From: Steroidobacter agaridevorans | GTDB taxonomy: Bacteria; Pseudomonadota; Gammaproteobacteria; Steroidobacterales; Steroidobacteraceae | Direction of reading: 5' to 3' | Assembly: GCF_009932555.1 (NCBI RefSeq) | Contig: NZ_BLJO01000007.1 | Span: forward strand, 137,956 to 201,955 | DNA: 64,000 nt | Shown here: positions 39,546-48,251 of the stretch, in pieces | Layout of the letters: every line of letters starts with the position of its first letter | Position numbering within the stretch: position 1 is the stretch's first letter | The notes under the pieces: generated by a model | Seen by the model: only the letters and a program-made list of their open reading frames with translations | Databases searched by the model: none | Told to the model about the DNA's origin: nothing | Made by a program: the position numbers and the translations under genes

Positions 39546-40496
39546 ATGAGAATGTTCGACCGGTTCGTCCGCAAGCAGCTCTCGTGCCTGCTGGCCGGCT
39601 CATTGGTATGCGTGAGCGGCGCGCTGGCCCAACAACCGTCACCACCGCAACGGCCGCAGCCCATTGTCGCCTGGTCGGCGAAGCCGGTGCAGGCAACCGA
39701 TTGGAGTGCGCCCAACAAGCCGCATTGGAAACTCTCCGACGTGCTCGCGAAACATTCCGGTCAGCGCAGCTGGCAGGAAGACATCGTGAGCGACCGGGAC
39801 TTCATCGCGCGCTACATCAGCATGGCGCCCGGCGAGCAGACCAAGCGGCAGTTCTTCGCCGACGACCGGGTCTTCTGGATCGTGCAGTCGGGCCGCATGC
39901 GCGTGAGCATCGATGGCCAGGAGCCCTTCGTCGCGGGCCCGGGCTTCATGGTGCAGGTTCCCTACCGCGTTCCCTACAGCATCGCCACCGAAGGCGGCGA
40001 GCCTGCGCTGCGCTTCGAGGTCATCGGCGCACAAGCCGTACCGCTCTATCCGAGCGACGAAACACCGGCCCCGCTCGACGGCAAGAAGTATATGAAGGTG
40101 ACGTTTACCGGCCGCGGCGCGTACGACGAAATCAACAAGCCCTATCTCGATTTCACCAAGGACGTCGTCAACGCCAACAGCCGCGGCGGCCCTTTCGTCA
40201 AGGACGACAAAACCTTCGCCAACATGATTCGCGGCCCGGGCCAGCCGCCGCCGCCGGCCAGCAACCTCGGTCATTTCCACATCGGCTACTCCGAGTTCTG
40301 GCTGATCCTGGAAGGCAAGATCGATTATCTGATCGAAGGCGTGCCTTTCTTCACCGCCGAGCCGGGCGACGTCGTCTACGCGCCTCAAGGCCGCTGGCAT
40401 CGCGCCAGCTTCGGCGGCACAGGCACGGCCACCCGCCTCGCCATCAATCCACGTCCGGACGGAATGCATAACTTCCAGGCGCCGGAAAGCCACTGA
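39546..40496 (+). CDS. Secreted cupin-domain protein
   Basis: A 316-residue exported protein (signal peptide ..VCVSGALAQ) with two cupin-like halves. The second half carries the likely metal site: His-x-His in GHFHIGYSEFW with Glu in LILEG and a later His in GRWHRASF. The first half (VFWIVQSGRMRVSIDG, PGFMVQVPYRVPY) lacks clear ligands. It is the second cupin of this operon and differs in sequence from the bicupin at 34932. The role is unknown; it may be an isomerase or dioxygenase for the pathway's product. Confidence 0.85.
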   Translation: MRMFDRFVRKQLSCLLAGSLVCVSGALAQQPSPPQRPQPIVAWSAKPVQATDWSAPNKPHWKLSDVLAKHSGQRSWQEDIVSDRDFIARYISMAPGEQTKRQFFADDRVFWIVQSGRMRVSIDGQEPFVAGPGFMVQVPYRVPYSIATEGGEPALRFEVIGAQAVPLYPSDETPAPLDGKKYMKVTFTGRGAYDEINKPYLDFTKDVVNANSRGGPFVKDDKTFANMIRGPGQPPPPASNLGHFHIGYSEFWLILEGKIDYLIEGVPFFTAEPGDVVYAPQGRWHRASFGGTGTATRLAINPRPDGMHNFQAPESH

Positions 40497-40577
40497 ACAC
40501 AAACGCTTTCGCCAGGGCGTCTGGAGGCGCCCCACATTCAAGGACTCACAACAACGTTCATTTAGGGGGACTCGATC

Positions 40578-43574
40578 ATGCCAGCATCACGATCACTCCG
40601 TGCCTCGATCCTCGCGGCGCTCACTAGCGCCGCGATGTCGACCGGCCCGGCCCTTGCTCAGGATCAGACTTCGGACCCGGCCACGCCAACGGCGGCTGGC
40701 GAACCAGGCGAGCTCGAAACGGTGCTCGTCACCGGCTCCAGCATTCGAGGCGCAGTTCCTGTCGGCTCCAACATGGTGGCGGTCGGCCAGGATACGATCG
40801 AGAAAACCGCCGCGATCAACCTGTCGAGCCTGGTCAACACGGTCCCGGCAATATCGACCTCGGGCTCGCTCGCCCAGGGCGAAAATGTCTTCTCCTATTA
40901 TTCGCCGCAGATTCACAGCCTGGCCGGCTCCTCGTCCAACACCACGCTCGTGGTAGCGGACGGCCTGCGCATTCCCGGCGGCGGCACGCAGTTCAATCAA
41001 TCCGATCCGAACATCATTCCGATCTCGGCCATCCAGCGCGTCGAAGTCCTCGCCGACGGCGCCTCCTCGGTCTACGGCTCCGATGCGGTCGCGGGCGTGG
41101 TGAACTTCATCACCCGCCGCACGTTCGACGGCTTCGAAAGCAACGTCGCTTACGGCTTTGCCGACGGCTACGACAATCTGGATCTGAACATGATCTGGGG
41201 CCACACCTGGGAAACCGGCGGTGTGTATTTCGCCAGCCAGTACAACAACACGAGCGAGCTCATGGCGCGCGATCGGCCCTTCACCAGTCGCGGCGACTAT
41301 CGACCGATCGGCTCGAACAACAACAGCTTTCAATGCAGTCCGTCCACCATGACGGTCACCGGCGTATCGAGCGGCGCCACGCCCTCCGGAGTATTTCTAT
41401 CGCCGGACGCGGCCGCGTCTGTTGCCAACACGCCGAGCAACGCTCCCTGCAACAACTCTCTCTACGCCACGCTGGTGCCGGAGCAATATCGCTTGAACGG
41501 CCTGGTGAAGATCGTGAATGAGTTCAACGACCGCCTGACGGTGGTCGGCATGGTGAATTTCAACCGGCAGCAGTCCGAGTTCGCGCAGGCGCCAGGCGGC
41601 CTGACCAGCGCCACTGCATTCGGTCCCGGCCAGGGCGTGGCAGGTCAACAAAATCCATTCTTCAGAGCACCCGCGGGCGCGCCGAACGCAACGCGCGAAA
41701 GCATTACATGGCTTGCGCTGCGCGAGGATGGCGACTACGGCACTGCTGAAACACAGGCAGATGTCGCGTATGCCACCCTCAACGTCACTTACGAGCTCGG
41801 CAACGACTGGTCCGTCTCGCTCGAGGACGGGCTGGGATGGAATCGCTCCGCCGGCAACGCCATCAACACTTTCTGTACCGCGTGCGCGCTGCTTGCCCTC
41901 AACGGTACGGCGCAAGCGAGCGGCAATCCCACGGCCTCGAACATTGCCGGGCAGAATGTGGTCGCACTCAATCTTCCGCTCACGACCAGCAACGCGCTCG
42001 ACGTGTGGAATCCGCTCGGCGCGAACCTCACCTCGCCCGCGGTGCTGCGACAGCTGTATTCCGCCAACACCGAAAACACCAACTTCAACACCACCAACCA
42101 GACGCGGCTCACGTTCCAAGGCCCGGTGTTCAACGTACCGGCGGGCGAAGTCAAAGTCGCGGTGGGTGCGGAGTACTTCTGGCACGAGCAGACGCAAAAG
42201 ATATCGGGCAGCAACAACACGGGCCCGACGACCACCGGCTCGAACTTCCGCGTTTATAACTACGACCGCAACGTCAAATCGGCATTCGCCGAGGTGCTGC
42301 TGCCGGTGATCTCATCCGAAATGGGCATTCCGTTCGTGCACCAGTTCGATCTGAACATTTCGGGCCGTTACGACGAATACTCCGACGTGGGCGACACGAA
42401 GAATCCCAAGTACGCCTTCAACTGGGACCTCTCTCCGAGCTTCCGCGTGCGCGGCAACTATGCAAGTGCATTCGTCGCTCCGCCGCTGGCCGTGATCGGC
42501 GATCCGTCGCAGGGTTATCTGTATGCGTCGGGCAGCGTCGGTCCCACCGGCACCATCAATGTTCCCGTCGCAAACTATCCCGACGTCGTGAACGTGCCCG
42601 GCGCCGTGGTCCAGAATACCAACACGCCGTGTACGGCCTCCTCGGATGTTTGCACGATCGGCCAGGGCAATCTCGCCATGCGCCGTCAACTCGGCGGCGG
42701 CTTCAGCAACATGGTTCCGCAGAAAGGACGCAGCTGGTCCTTCGGTTTCGATTTCGCCCCCGAATGGCTGCCGGGGTTTACCAGCGCGGTCACATTCTTC
42801 CATAACAAATTCATCGGCGGCGTCAGCTCCCCGAGCCCGACGGCCATCGTCAACAGCCGCGGGCTCAACGACCTGCTGACCATCTGCCCGAGCGGCTGCA
42901 CCGAACAGCAGATCCTCGAGTTCGCCAATGTGGCCGATGGCGCAACCATCAACGGCGCGGTCCCGCCGGTGGTGTATTACATGATCGATCAGAGCTCGCG
43001 CAATGCGCTGAATCTGCTGTTGGAAGGCATCGATTACACCTTCATGTACGACTTCAGCATCGGCAACGTCGATTTCACCGTTGGCGATTCGGCGTCGTAC
43101 TTCACGAAGTACACGCAGAACTTCGGCGGCGGCACCGAGTTCGACATCCTCGATACCTCCGGCTTCAACACCACGTTCCCATCGATCCGCTTCAAGCATC
43201 GCGCGCAGGTCGGCATGGCGTTGAACGGCTTCTCGGCCGACGTGTTCTGGAACCACACCGGAGGCTACAAGAACTGGTCCTCCAGCAGCGTCAATCCCAT
43301 CATCGTCGAGAGTGGCGTGCCGATCGGCGGTGGCGACGACGTCGAGGCCGCCAATACCTTCGATCTGCACGCGCAATATATGTTTGCGGACGGGAGCAGG
43401 TTCAAAGGCTGGATCGTGTCGCTGGATGTGCGCAATGTGACGGATGAAGATCCATCCTTCTACAACGGCAACACCAGTGGCATCTTCGGCAATGCCGCCG
43501 GCTGGGGTTACAACGGCTTCGTGTCGAACCCGGTCGGCCGTCTGATCACACTCGGCCTGCGCACCCGGATGTAA
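40578..43574 (+). CDS. TonB-dependent outer-membrane receptor
   Basis: Outer-membrane transporter of 998 residues at the end of the quinoprotein operon. The signal peptide ends at GPALAQ. The plug has LETVLVTGSSIRG, LVVADGLRI, AIQRVEVLADGASSVYGSDAVAGVVNF, and the barrel ends in LITLGLRTRM. There is no STN domain. Long Ser/Asn/Gly-rich loops with paired Cys (FCTACALL; CPSGC) suggest disulfide-held outer loops. It probably imports the substrate that the periplasmic PQQ dehydrogenase, lactonase and cupins convert. A GC-rich hairpin follows the stop by about 20 bp. Confidence 0.93.
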   Translation: MPASRSLRASILAALTSAAMSTGPALAQDQTSDPATPTAAGEPGELETVLVTGSSIRGAVPVGSNMVAVGQDTIEKTAAINLSSLVNTVPAISTSGSLAQGENVFSYYSPQIHSLAGSSSNTTLVVADGLRIPGGGTQFNQSDPNIIPISAIQRVEVLADGASSVYGSDAVAGVVNFITRRTFDGFESNVAYGFADGYDNLDLNMIWGHTWETGGVYFASQYNNTSELMARDRPFTSRGDYRPIGSNNNSFQCSPSTMTVTGVSSGATPSGVFLSPDAAASVANTPSNAPCNNSLYATLVPEQYRLNGLVKIVNEFNDRLTVVGMVNFNRQQSEFAQAPGGLTSATAFGPGQGVAGQQNPFFRAPAGAPNATRESITWLALREDGDYGTAETQADVAYATLNVTYELGNDWSVSLEDGLGWNRSAGNAINTFCTACALLALNGTAQASGNPTASNIAGQNVVALNLPLTTSNALDVWNPLGANLTSPAVLRQLYSANTENTNFNTTNQTRLTFQGPVFNVPAGEVKVAVGAEYFWHEQTQKISGSNNTGPTTTGSNFRVYNYDRNVKSAFAEVLLPVISSEMGIPFVHQFDLNISGRYDEYSDVGDTKNPKYAFNWDLSPSFRVRGNYASAFVAPPLAVIGDPSQGYLYASGSVGPTGTINVPVANYPDVVNVPGAVVQNTNTPCTASSDVCTIGQGNLAMRRQLGGGFSNMVPQKGRSWSFGFDFAPEWLPGFTSAVTFFHNKFIGGVSSPSPTAIVNSRGLNDLLTICPSGCTEQQILEFANVADGATINGAVPPVVYYMIDQSSRNALNLLLEGIDYTFMYDFSIGNVDFTVGDSASYFTKYTQNFGGGTEFDILDTSGFNTTFPSIRFKHRAQVGMALNGFSADVFWNHTGGYKNWSSSSVNPIIVESGVPIGGGDDVEAANTFDLHAQYMFADGSRFKGWIVSLDVRNVTDEDPSFYNGNTSGIFGNAAGWGYNGFVSNPVGRLITLGLRTRM

Positions 43575-43593
43575 CGATCTTCTCCAGGAACCG

Positions 43594-43616
43594 GCCGCCC
43601 GGCGTCGCCGGGCGGC
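43594..43616 (+). terminator. GC hairpin after the TonB-receptor gene
   Basis: GCCGCCCGGC-GTC-GCCGGGCGGC is a 10-bp perfect stem with a 3-nt loop, about 20 bp past the TBDR stop. No T-run follows, so it may be Rho-assisted or a barrier to 3' decay. Confidence 0.6.
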
Positions 43617-43655
43617 TCGATCGCAAGCGGCAGTCTAGAAAAGTTGGTCGCTCAC

Positions 43656-44486
43656 ATGCCCAGCCCGAAAAAGATCCAGCGAGCAGCGCCCGAGTGGGCA
43701 GTTCCGCTATCGGACCTCACGGGGTCGATGCATGCCGCAACTCCGGCCTCGTCCGTTCACCGGAGAATTGCCGGCGAGCTCGGCTCGTCCATTCTGTGCG
43801 GCCGACGCGTCGTCGGTTCTCTATTGCCGAAGGAGATGGATGCCACTGCCGACTTCGGCGTTTCTCGAACCGCGTACCGAGAAGCGGTGCGCATGCTGGT
43901 TGCCAAAGGGCTGGTGGAGAGTCGTCCACACCTTGGTACGTACGTGACCGATCGACGGCGCTGGCAGATACTCGATCCCGATGTATTGCGCTGGGCCTTC
44001 GACAGCGGCCCCAGCTTGAGCTTCATCCAGGAACTCTTCGAGCTGCGCGGCATCCTCGAACCGCATGCCGCCGAACTGGCGGCACGCCGCCGCACGGCAC
44101 AGCAACTTGCTTCGATGAGCGATGCCCTCGAGGAAATGGCGCGTCACGGACTCGCATGTGCCGTGGGCCGGGCAGCCGACGAGCGCTTTCATGAAGAGCT
44201 CCTGGCGGCCACAGGCAATCAAGCATTGATGACGCTCTCCGCCTCGATCTGCGCCGCCATCCATTGGACGACCTACTTCAAGTACCAATCGCACGAGCCG
44301 CCGCGCGATGCGATCCCAGATCACAGGAAGCTCTACGCCGCCATCGTCGACAAGGATGCCGACCGTGCGGCTCGGGCTGCAAAAGACCTGATCCAACTCG
44401 CGCTGGCCGACACTCGCGCATCCATTCTTGGCGATAGAGAAACAGGCGCCAGGCCGAAGAGCCGGAAGCGACGCCCGATAGAATAA
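43656..44486 (+). CDS. GntR-family regulator, FadR/DgoR-like
   Basis: A 276-residue regulator with an N-terminal winged helix (RRIAGELGSSILCG .. FGVSRTAYREAVRMLVAKGLV), the linker motif RRWQILDPDVLRWAF seen in sugar-acid regulators such as DgoR, and an FCD domain (FELRGILEPHAAELAARR, DERFHEELLAATGN, DHRKLYAAIVDKD). I chose the ATG at 43656 over a TTG at 43644. It follows the TBDR terminator, so it has its own promoter and may sense a sugar-acid intermediate of the quinoprotein pathway. It is distinct from the GntR protein at 27902. Confidence 0.9.
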   Translation: MPSPKKIQRAAPEWAVPLSDLTGSMHAATPASSVHRRIAGELGSSILCGRRVVGSLLPKEMDATADFGVSRTAYREAVRMLVAKGLVESRPHLGTYVTDRRRWQILDPDVLRWAFDSGPSLSFIQELFELRGILEPHAAELAARRRTAQQLASMSDALEEMARHGLACAVGRAADERFHEELLAATGNQALMTLSASICAAIHWTTYFKYQSHEPPRDAIPDHRKLYAAIVDKDADRAARAAKDLIQLALADTRASILGDRETGARPKSRKRRPIE

Positions 44487-44558
44487 AAGACGCGCTGAAG
44501 TGCATCGGCCAGGTCGGGCTCCGTTGCCAATTCGACCGCCCCGTGCCACCCTCGCCGC

Positions 44559-44837
44559 GTGGTCCAGGTCCAACTCACACGGCATCTGTTCGCATTCTTC
44601 CCGCAGCTCGACGGGCTGACGCTCGAAGTCGAAGCCGCCGACGTGGCGGGCGTATTGCGCGCCCTCGAAGCGCGCGCGCCTGGCATCGGCTTCTACCTGT
44701 GCGACGAACGTGGGCGCCTGAGACCGCACGTCAACGTCTTCATCGGCAACACCCTGATTCGCGACCGGCGCCACTTGAGCGACCCGGTGACCGCGGGTGA
44801 CAAGGTATCGATCCTGCAGGCATTGAGCGGAGGCTAG
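44559..44837 (+). CDS. MoaD/ThiS-family ubiquitin-like protein
   Basis: A 92-residue beta-grasp protein ending in LSGG, the Gly-Gly tail used by MoaD and ThiS for sulfur transfer or by ubiquitin-like modifiers for conjugation. The pattern TLEVEAADVAGVLRALEARAPG .. HVNVFIGN .. DPVTAGDKVSILQALSGG is clear. The start is GTG at 44559. No molybdopterin or thiamin gene lies nearby. Only 2 bp separate it from the BNR-repeat gene, so it probably works with that protein and not in cofactor synthesis. Function unknown. Confidence 0.87.
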   Translation: MVQVQLTRHLFAFFPQLDGLTLEVEAADVAGVLRALEARAPGIGFYLCDERGRLRPHVNVFIGNTLIRDRRHLSDPVTAGDKVSILQALSGG

Positions 44838-44839
44838 AC

Positions 44840-46018
44840 GTGAGCGGCAAGACAGTCTGGGTCGCGACGCGCAAAGGAACATTCAAGATAGAGAAGTCCG
44901 GCGGTCGCTGGCGAGCAGCGCTGGTCGGGCACGCGGGCATAGGCGTGAACTACGTTGCCCGCGATCCGAACACGAAGCGCTTGTGGGCGCTGCTCGGCCA
45001 TGGCCACTGGGGCGCCAAGCTCTCCATCTCCGATGACGACGGCGCGACCTGGCGCGACAACCCCGCCCAGGTGAAATATCCCGAAGGCGCGCGCTACATC
45101 GGACAAGACATGTATGAGGACGCCGCGAGTGAGGTCGGCGTCGGCTGGAAGACGACGGTGCGCAATGCGACGTTGTTGAAGCTGTGGGTCATCGCCTTCG
45201 GCAACGACGGCGCCCTCTGGATCGGCACCATCCCCGGCGGCCTGTTCGAGAGCCGCGACGGCGGCACATCGTTCGAGCTCAACCGTCCGCTGTGGAATCA
45301 CGAGTCGCGCGGTGGAGATCTGTTTGCTGGCGAGGGCACGGGTGAAACCCAGTGGTTCGGAACACCCGCCTCCGAAGGCGGCGAGTTCGCGCCGGGCATA
45401 CATTCCATCGCCATCGACCCGCGCAGTCCCCAGCGGCTCCTGATCGCAGTTTCGACGGCAGGTGTCCTCGAAACATCCGATGGCGGCCACACCTGGCGCA
45501 GCCGTAACAAAGGCATGACGATGGATCACAACCCCGACCCCGAGGCGGAGTGGGGCCACGATCCCCATCTCATCGAGCTGTGCCAAAGCGCGCCCGACCA
45601 CGTCTGGCAACAGAACCACGCCGGCGTTTTCTTCAGCGACAACGGGGCGCAGCAGTGGCGCAAGGTCAGCGCTCCCGGCGAGGGCGTGCATTTCGGCTTC
45701 CCGGTCACGGTGGACGCACACGACGGCAAAGTCGCCTGGCTCGTGCCCGGCCGCTCCGATGCACAGCGCATGACGATCGACGGCGGGCTGTTCGTCGCGC
45801 GCACCGATGATGGCGGCGCGAGCTGGCGGCAGCTTCGCAACGGCCTGCCACAGGAAGCTGCATACGACGTCGTCTACCGCCACGCGCTCGACAACCGCGA
45901 GGATGCCGTCGCGTTCGGCTCGACCACGGGAAATCTCTATTTGAGCGAGGACCGCGGCGAGAGCTGGGCCGTCGTAAGTCACAACCTGCCGCCGATCTAC
46001 GCGGTGCGGTTCGGTTAG
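44840..46018 (+). CDS. BNR/sialidase-like beta-propeller protein
   Basis: A 392-residue cytoplasmic protein (no signal peptide) made of BNR/Asp-box type repeats: SISDDDGATWRD, ESRDGGTSFEL, ETSDGGHTWRS, FFSDNGAQQWRK, ARTDDGGASWRQ and LSEDRGESWAV. It resembles sialidase and photosystem-assembly (Ycf48-like) propellers. Catalytic sialidase residues were not identified, so an enzymatic role is not supported. The start GTG is 2 bp after the MoaD-like gene stop. The pairing of a small ubiquitin-like protein with such a propeller is its best functional clue. Confidence 0.87.
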   Translation: MSGKTVWVATRKGTFKIEKSGGRWRAALVGHAGIGVNYVARDPNTKRLWALLGHGHWGAKLSISDDDGATWRDNPAQVKYPEGARYIGQDMYEDAASEVGVGWKTTVRNATLLKLWVIAFGNDGALWIGTIPGGLFESRDGGTSFELNRPLWNHESRGGDLFAGEGTGETQWFGTPASEGGEFAPGIHSIAIDPRSPQRLLIAVSTAGVLETSDGGHTWRSRNKGMTMDHNPDPEAEWGHDPHLIELCQSAPDHVWQQNHAGVFFSDNGAQQWRKVSAPGEGVHFGFPVTVDAHDGKVAWLVPGRSDAQRMTIDGGLFVARTDDGGASWRQLRNGLPQEAAYDVVYRHALDNREDAVAFGSTTGNLYLSEDRGESWAVVSHNLPPIYAVRFG

Positions 46019-46045
46019 TAGCGTCCCTTCGTTCAAGTGACGGAC

Positions 46046-46061
46046 TGTGACCTGCATCACA
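46046..46061. promoter_or_regulatory. CRP-type binding site
   Basis: TGTGA-CCTGCA-TCACA is a perfect CRP/Vfr/Clp consensus half-site pair with 6-bp spacing. It is centred about 90 bp upstream of the GTG at 46143 in the 124-bp gap after the BNR gene, so cAMP-dependent control of the following gene is likely. Confidence 0.7.
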
Positions 46062-46142
46062 GGCCCCGTGCAACCATGTTTGTAACTTTCGCGCCGATAT
46101 TCGAGCGAGCACGACGAGCGTCCGCCGAGAAGGAGAGCCGCT

Positions 46143-46691
46143 GTGAAATCGATGCGTAGTTGCGTGATCTTTCTTGCCACCGTCCTGCTGGCGCTAGCCG
46201 GGCACTCCTCTGTCGCAGAGCCGGCGATCCAGGCCGAGCCGGGTACAGGCATGGCATTCGGCGCGTTCGATATCACCGAATCCGACCTGGCCGTCACGCA
46301 TGTGGTTCTCATGCGCATCAAGCCCACCAAGATGTACATGGGCTCGTCCGGCGAGAAGGCCACGGTGACCTATACCAACGGCGAATTCTTCTCGCCCAAC
46401 CTTACGCCGGGCGTCTACGCCGTCATGGGCTTCTTTTCCGGCAGCAAGTTCTTCGCGCTGGAGAAAAGTCTCAAGTCCAACACGCTGCAGATCGAGCCCG
46501 GTCGCGTCACCTATGCAGGCAGCTACAAGCTCACCTTGGAAAAAGGCGGCCTGTTCCGACAGGACAAAGGCAGCTTCGCTCGCATCGACACGCCGGACGC
46601 CGAAACGCAACTGCTTCGCTGGCTGGCGAAGGAGCTCGACGGTACCGGCTGGGCTTCGATCGTGAATGCGCGCATGAACGAGGCGAGCTGA
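46143..46691 (+). CDS. Secreted protein of unknown function (DUF2846-like)
   Basis: A 182-residue protein with a signal peptide (..LLALAGHSSVAE). The body is beta-rich (VVLMRIKPTKMYMG, TPGVYAVMGFFSGSKFF, TLQIEPGRVTYAGSYKL) and resembles the small envelope proteins of the DUF2846 type, but I cannot name the family with certainty. The GTG at 46143 has AAGGAGAG 6 nt upstream. A perfect CRP-type site precedes it. It is convergent with the tandem universal stress protein gene; the gap is 20 bp. Confidence 0.75.
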   Translation: MKSMRSCVIFLATVLLALAGHSSVAEPAIQAEPGTGMAFGAFDITESDLAVTHVVLMRIKPTKMYMGSSGEKATVTYTNGEFFSPNLTPGVYAVMGFFSGSKFFALEKSLKSNTLQIEPGRVTYAGSYKLTLEKGGLFRQDKGSFARIDTPDAETQLLRWLAKELDGTGWASIVNARMNEAS

Positions 46692-46711
46692 GTGCGCTGA
46701 TCGTTCGCTGT

Positions 46712-47599
46712 TCAATAAGGTCGGCTCTGCGGAACGACCACGACGTCACAATCGGCTCGTTCCAGCACCCGTCGGGTCACGCTGCCCAGCACGTGCTCCG
46801 ACAGCCACGATCGACCTTGTTTTCCCATCACGATCAGTGTGCATTGATTGGCAGCCGCACGTTCATAGATGTTTATTCGTGCGTCTCCCACCTGCACCGT
46901 GCTGAGCACCGGTTGGCCGAGCGAAGCTGCCGCTGTCAGCTCGGCCATGCTGGCATTCGCCTCGCGTTGAAGCTCATCGGTGTAAGCTGCAACTCCGTCC
47001 TCAGTAACACCGGCGCTGCGCAACCTTGGTTTGAGGGAAGCGTCGAGCGCATGGAAGACATGTAACGTCGCTCGTGGCGCCAGCCTGGATGCGAACTGCA
47101 GCGATGGCGCGGAGTATTGCGAGAAGTCGACTGGGACGAGCACGTTGTCGTAAGGGATCTGTGGATCCTGCTTCACGACAAGCATGGGACACTCGACCAT
47201 CCGCGCGATGCGCTCGGCCGTCGAGCCAAGAATGAAATCGCGCAGCGGATTCACGCCGCGCGGCCCCAAGACGAACAGGTCACTGCTCGCGCTGACCGCA
47301 AGAATCTCGTCCAGCACGCGACCTTCACGCAGCACGCGGCCATTGACCTCCCCTCCCGCAGCCACGATGTCCTCGGCCAGCGAATCGAGAGCGCGTTTGG
47401 CCTCGAGCCGCAGCGGCTGCTCCACCTCAACCGCTGGCGAACGCCGCAGCAGCGCCTTCGCAGTCGAGCTATCGACAACGTGTAAGAGATCCAACCTGGC
47501 GCCGAGCTCCTTGGCGAGCACTCCAGCCCGCCTCGCCGCTCGATGCGCCGAGAAGGAAAAATCAGTAGCTGCGACGACGGCGCGAATCGGAGTAGTCAT
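46712..47599 (-). CDS. Universal stress protein, tandem UspA domains
   Basis: A 295-residue cytoplasmic protein with two UspA domains (about 1-145 and 150-295). Both have the ATP-binding pattern G-x2-G-x9-G-S/T: GPRGVNPLRDFILGST and GKQGRSWLSEHVLGSV. I prefer the ATG at 47599 (TTPIRAVVAATDFS follows); a TTG at 47641 is in frame. It belongs to a stress group with the zinc-ribbon gene upstream and another UspA, a PLD-type enzyme and TerC further along. Confidence 0.92.
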   Translation of the reverse strand: MTTPIRAVVAATDFSFSAHRAARRAGVLAKELGARLDLLHVVDSSTAKALLRRSPAVEVEQPLRLEAKRALDSLAEDIVAAGGEVNGRVLREGRVLDEILAVSASSDLFVLGPRGVNPLRDFILGSTAERIARMVECPMLVVKQDPQIPYDNVLVPVDFSQYSAPSLQFASRLAPRATLHVFHALDASLKPRLRSAGVTEDGVAAYTDELQREANASMAELTAAASLGQPVLSTVQVGDARINIYERAAANQCTLIVMGKQGRSWLSEHVLGSVTRRVLERADCDVVVVPQSRPY

Positions 47600-47685
47600 G
47601 GACGCGATCTTCGCTTCGGCCTTTGCCTCGTTCTGAAGCAACGCGCGTGAGCGAATCGAAGGTGGAAGTCGCGTCGTTGGACCAA

Positions 47686-47712
47686 GGCCCCCTTGACGGA
47701 TCGAAGGGGGCC
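47686..47712 (-). terminator. Hairpin terminator downstream of the zinc-ribbon gene
   Basis: GGCCCCCTT / AAGGGGGCC makes a 9-bp perfect stem with a 9-nt loop. It lies between the zinc-ribbon stop (47723) and the stress-protein gene on the minus strand. Confidence 0.65.
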
Positions 47713-47722
47713 GGCGCGCCCA

Positions 47723-48052
47723 TCAATCGAAAATATCGAAGATGGACCGTTTCTTGCGATAACCGCCGTAGCCGTACTCGCCCCGTTCGCCTCGCTCGCC
47801 GCGCTCTCCGTACTCGCCGCGTTCACCGTAACCGCGATCTGAATAGTGAGGTGGCGGCGGCTGCTGCCGAGGAGCAGACGCGGCGTGCGGATCCGCTCCG
47901 GCCGCGTCTTCGGCCGTCGAGGCCATGAGCTTTTCGAGCTCGCCGCGATCCAGCCAGACCCCACGGCAGACCGGGCACATGTCAAACTGCACGCCGGCGC
48001 GGGTCACCGTGGTCATGGAGCTGTTGTCGTTCGGACATAGAAGCAATGGCAT
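47723..48052 (-). CDS. TFIIB-type zinc-ribbon protein with GERGEY repeats
   Basis: A 109-residue protein. The N-terminus is a zinc ribbon: CPND near residue 6 and CPVCRGVWLDRGELEKLM around 26-43, the signature of the zf-TFIIB family. The second half is low complexity: Pro/Gln run, then repeats of GERGEYGERGERGERGEYGYGGY, then a basic stretch and hydrophobic end (RKKRSIFDIFD). GAGGAAAG lies before the ATG. The function of such proteins is not known. Placement among stress genes suggests a role in stress or envelope maintenance. Confidence 0.85.
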   Translation of the reverse strand: MPLLLCPNDNSSMTTVTRAGVQFDMCPVCRGVWLDRGELEKLMASTAEDAAGADPHAASAPRQQPPPPHYSDRGYGERGEYGERGERGERGEYGYGGYRKKRSIFDIFD

Positions 48053-48251
48053 TGCGCTTTCCTCGTCGAATTACGGAGGCGCAAACGCGTCAACATGTGG
48101 GCCTCCACCTGAATGTGTGCGTCCGACATCACGACGGTCAACTTCCGTCGTCAGAGGGGCCCGGTCCGCTCCGTCACCATATGAGAGGAAAGAATTGAAA
48201 ATCAAGCCCTGCTTTTCCGCACATCGCGCGCCAGCCGCAAAGTGAGGCCGA

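Noticed and set aside
44840-46018. Annotation of the BNR protein as a sialidase
   Set aside because: Only Asp-box repeats were seen. No signal peptide and no clear sialidase Arg triad or nucleophile could be assigned.
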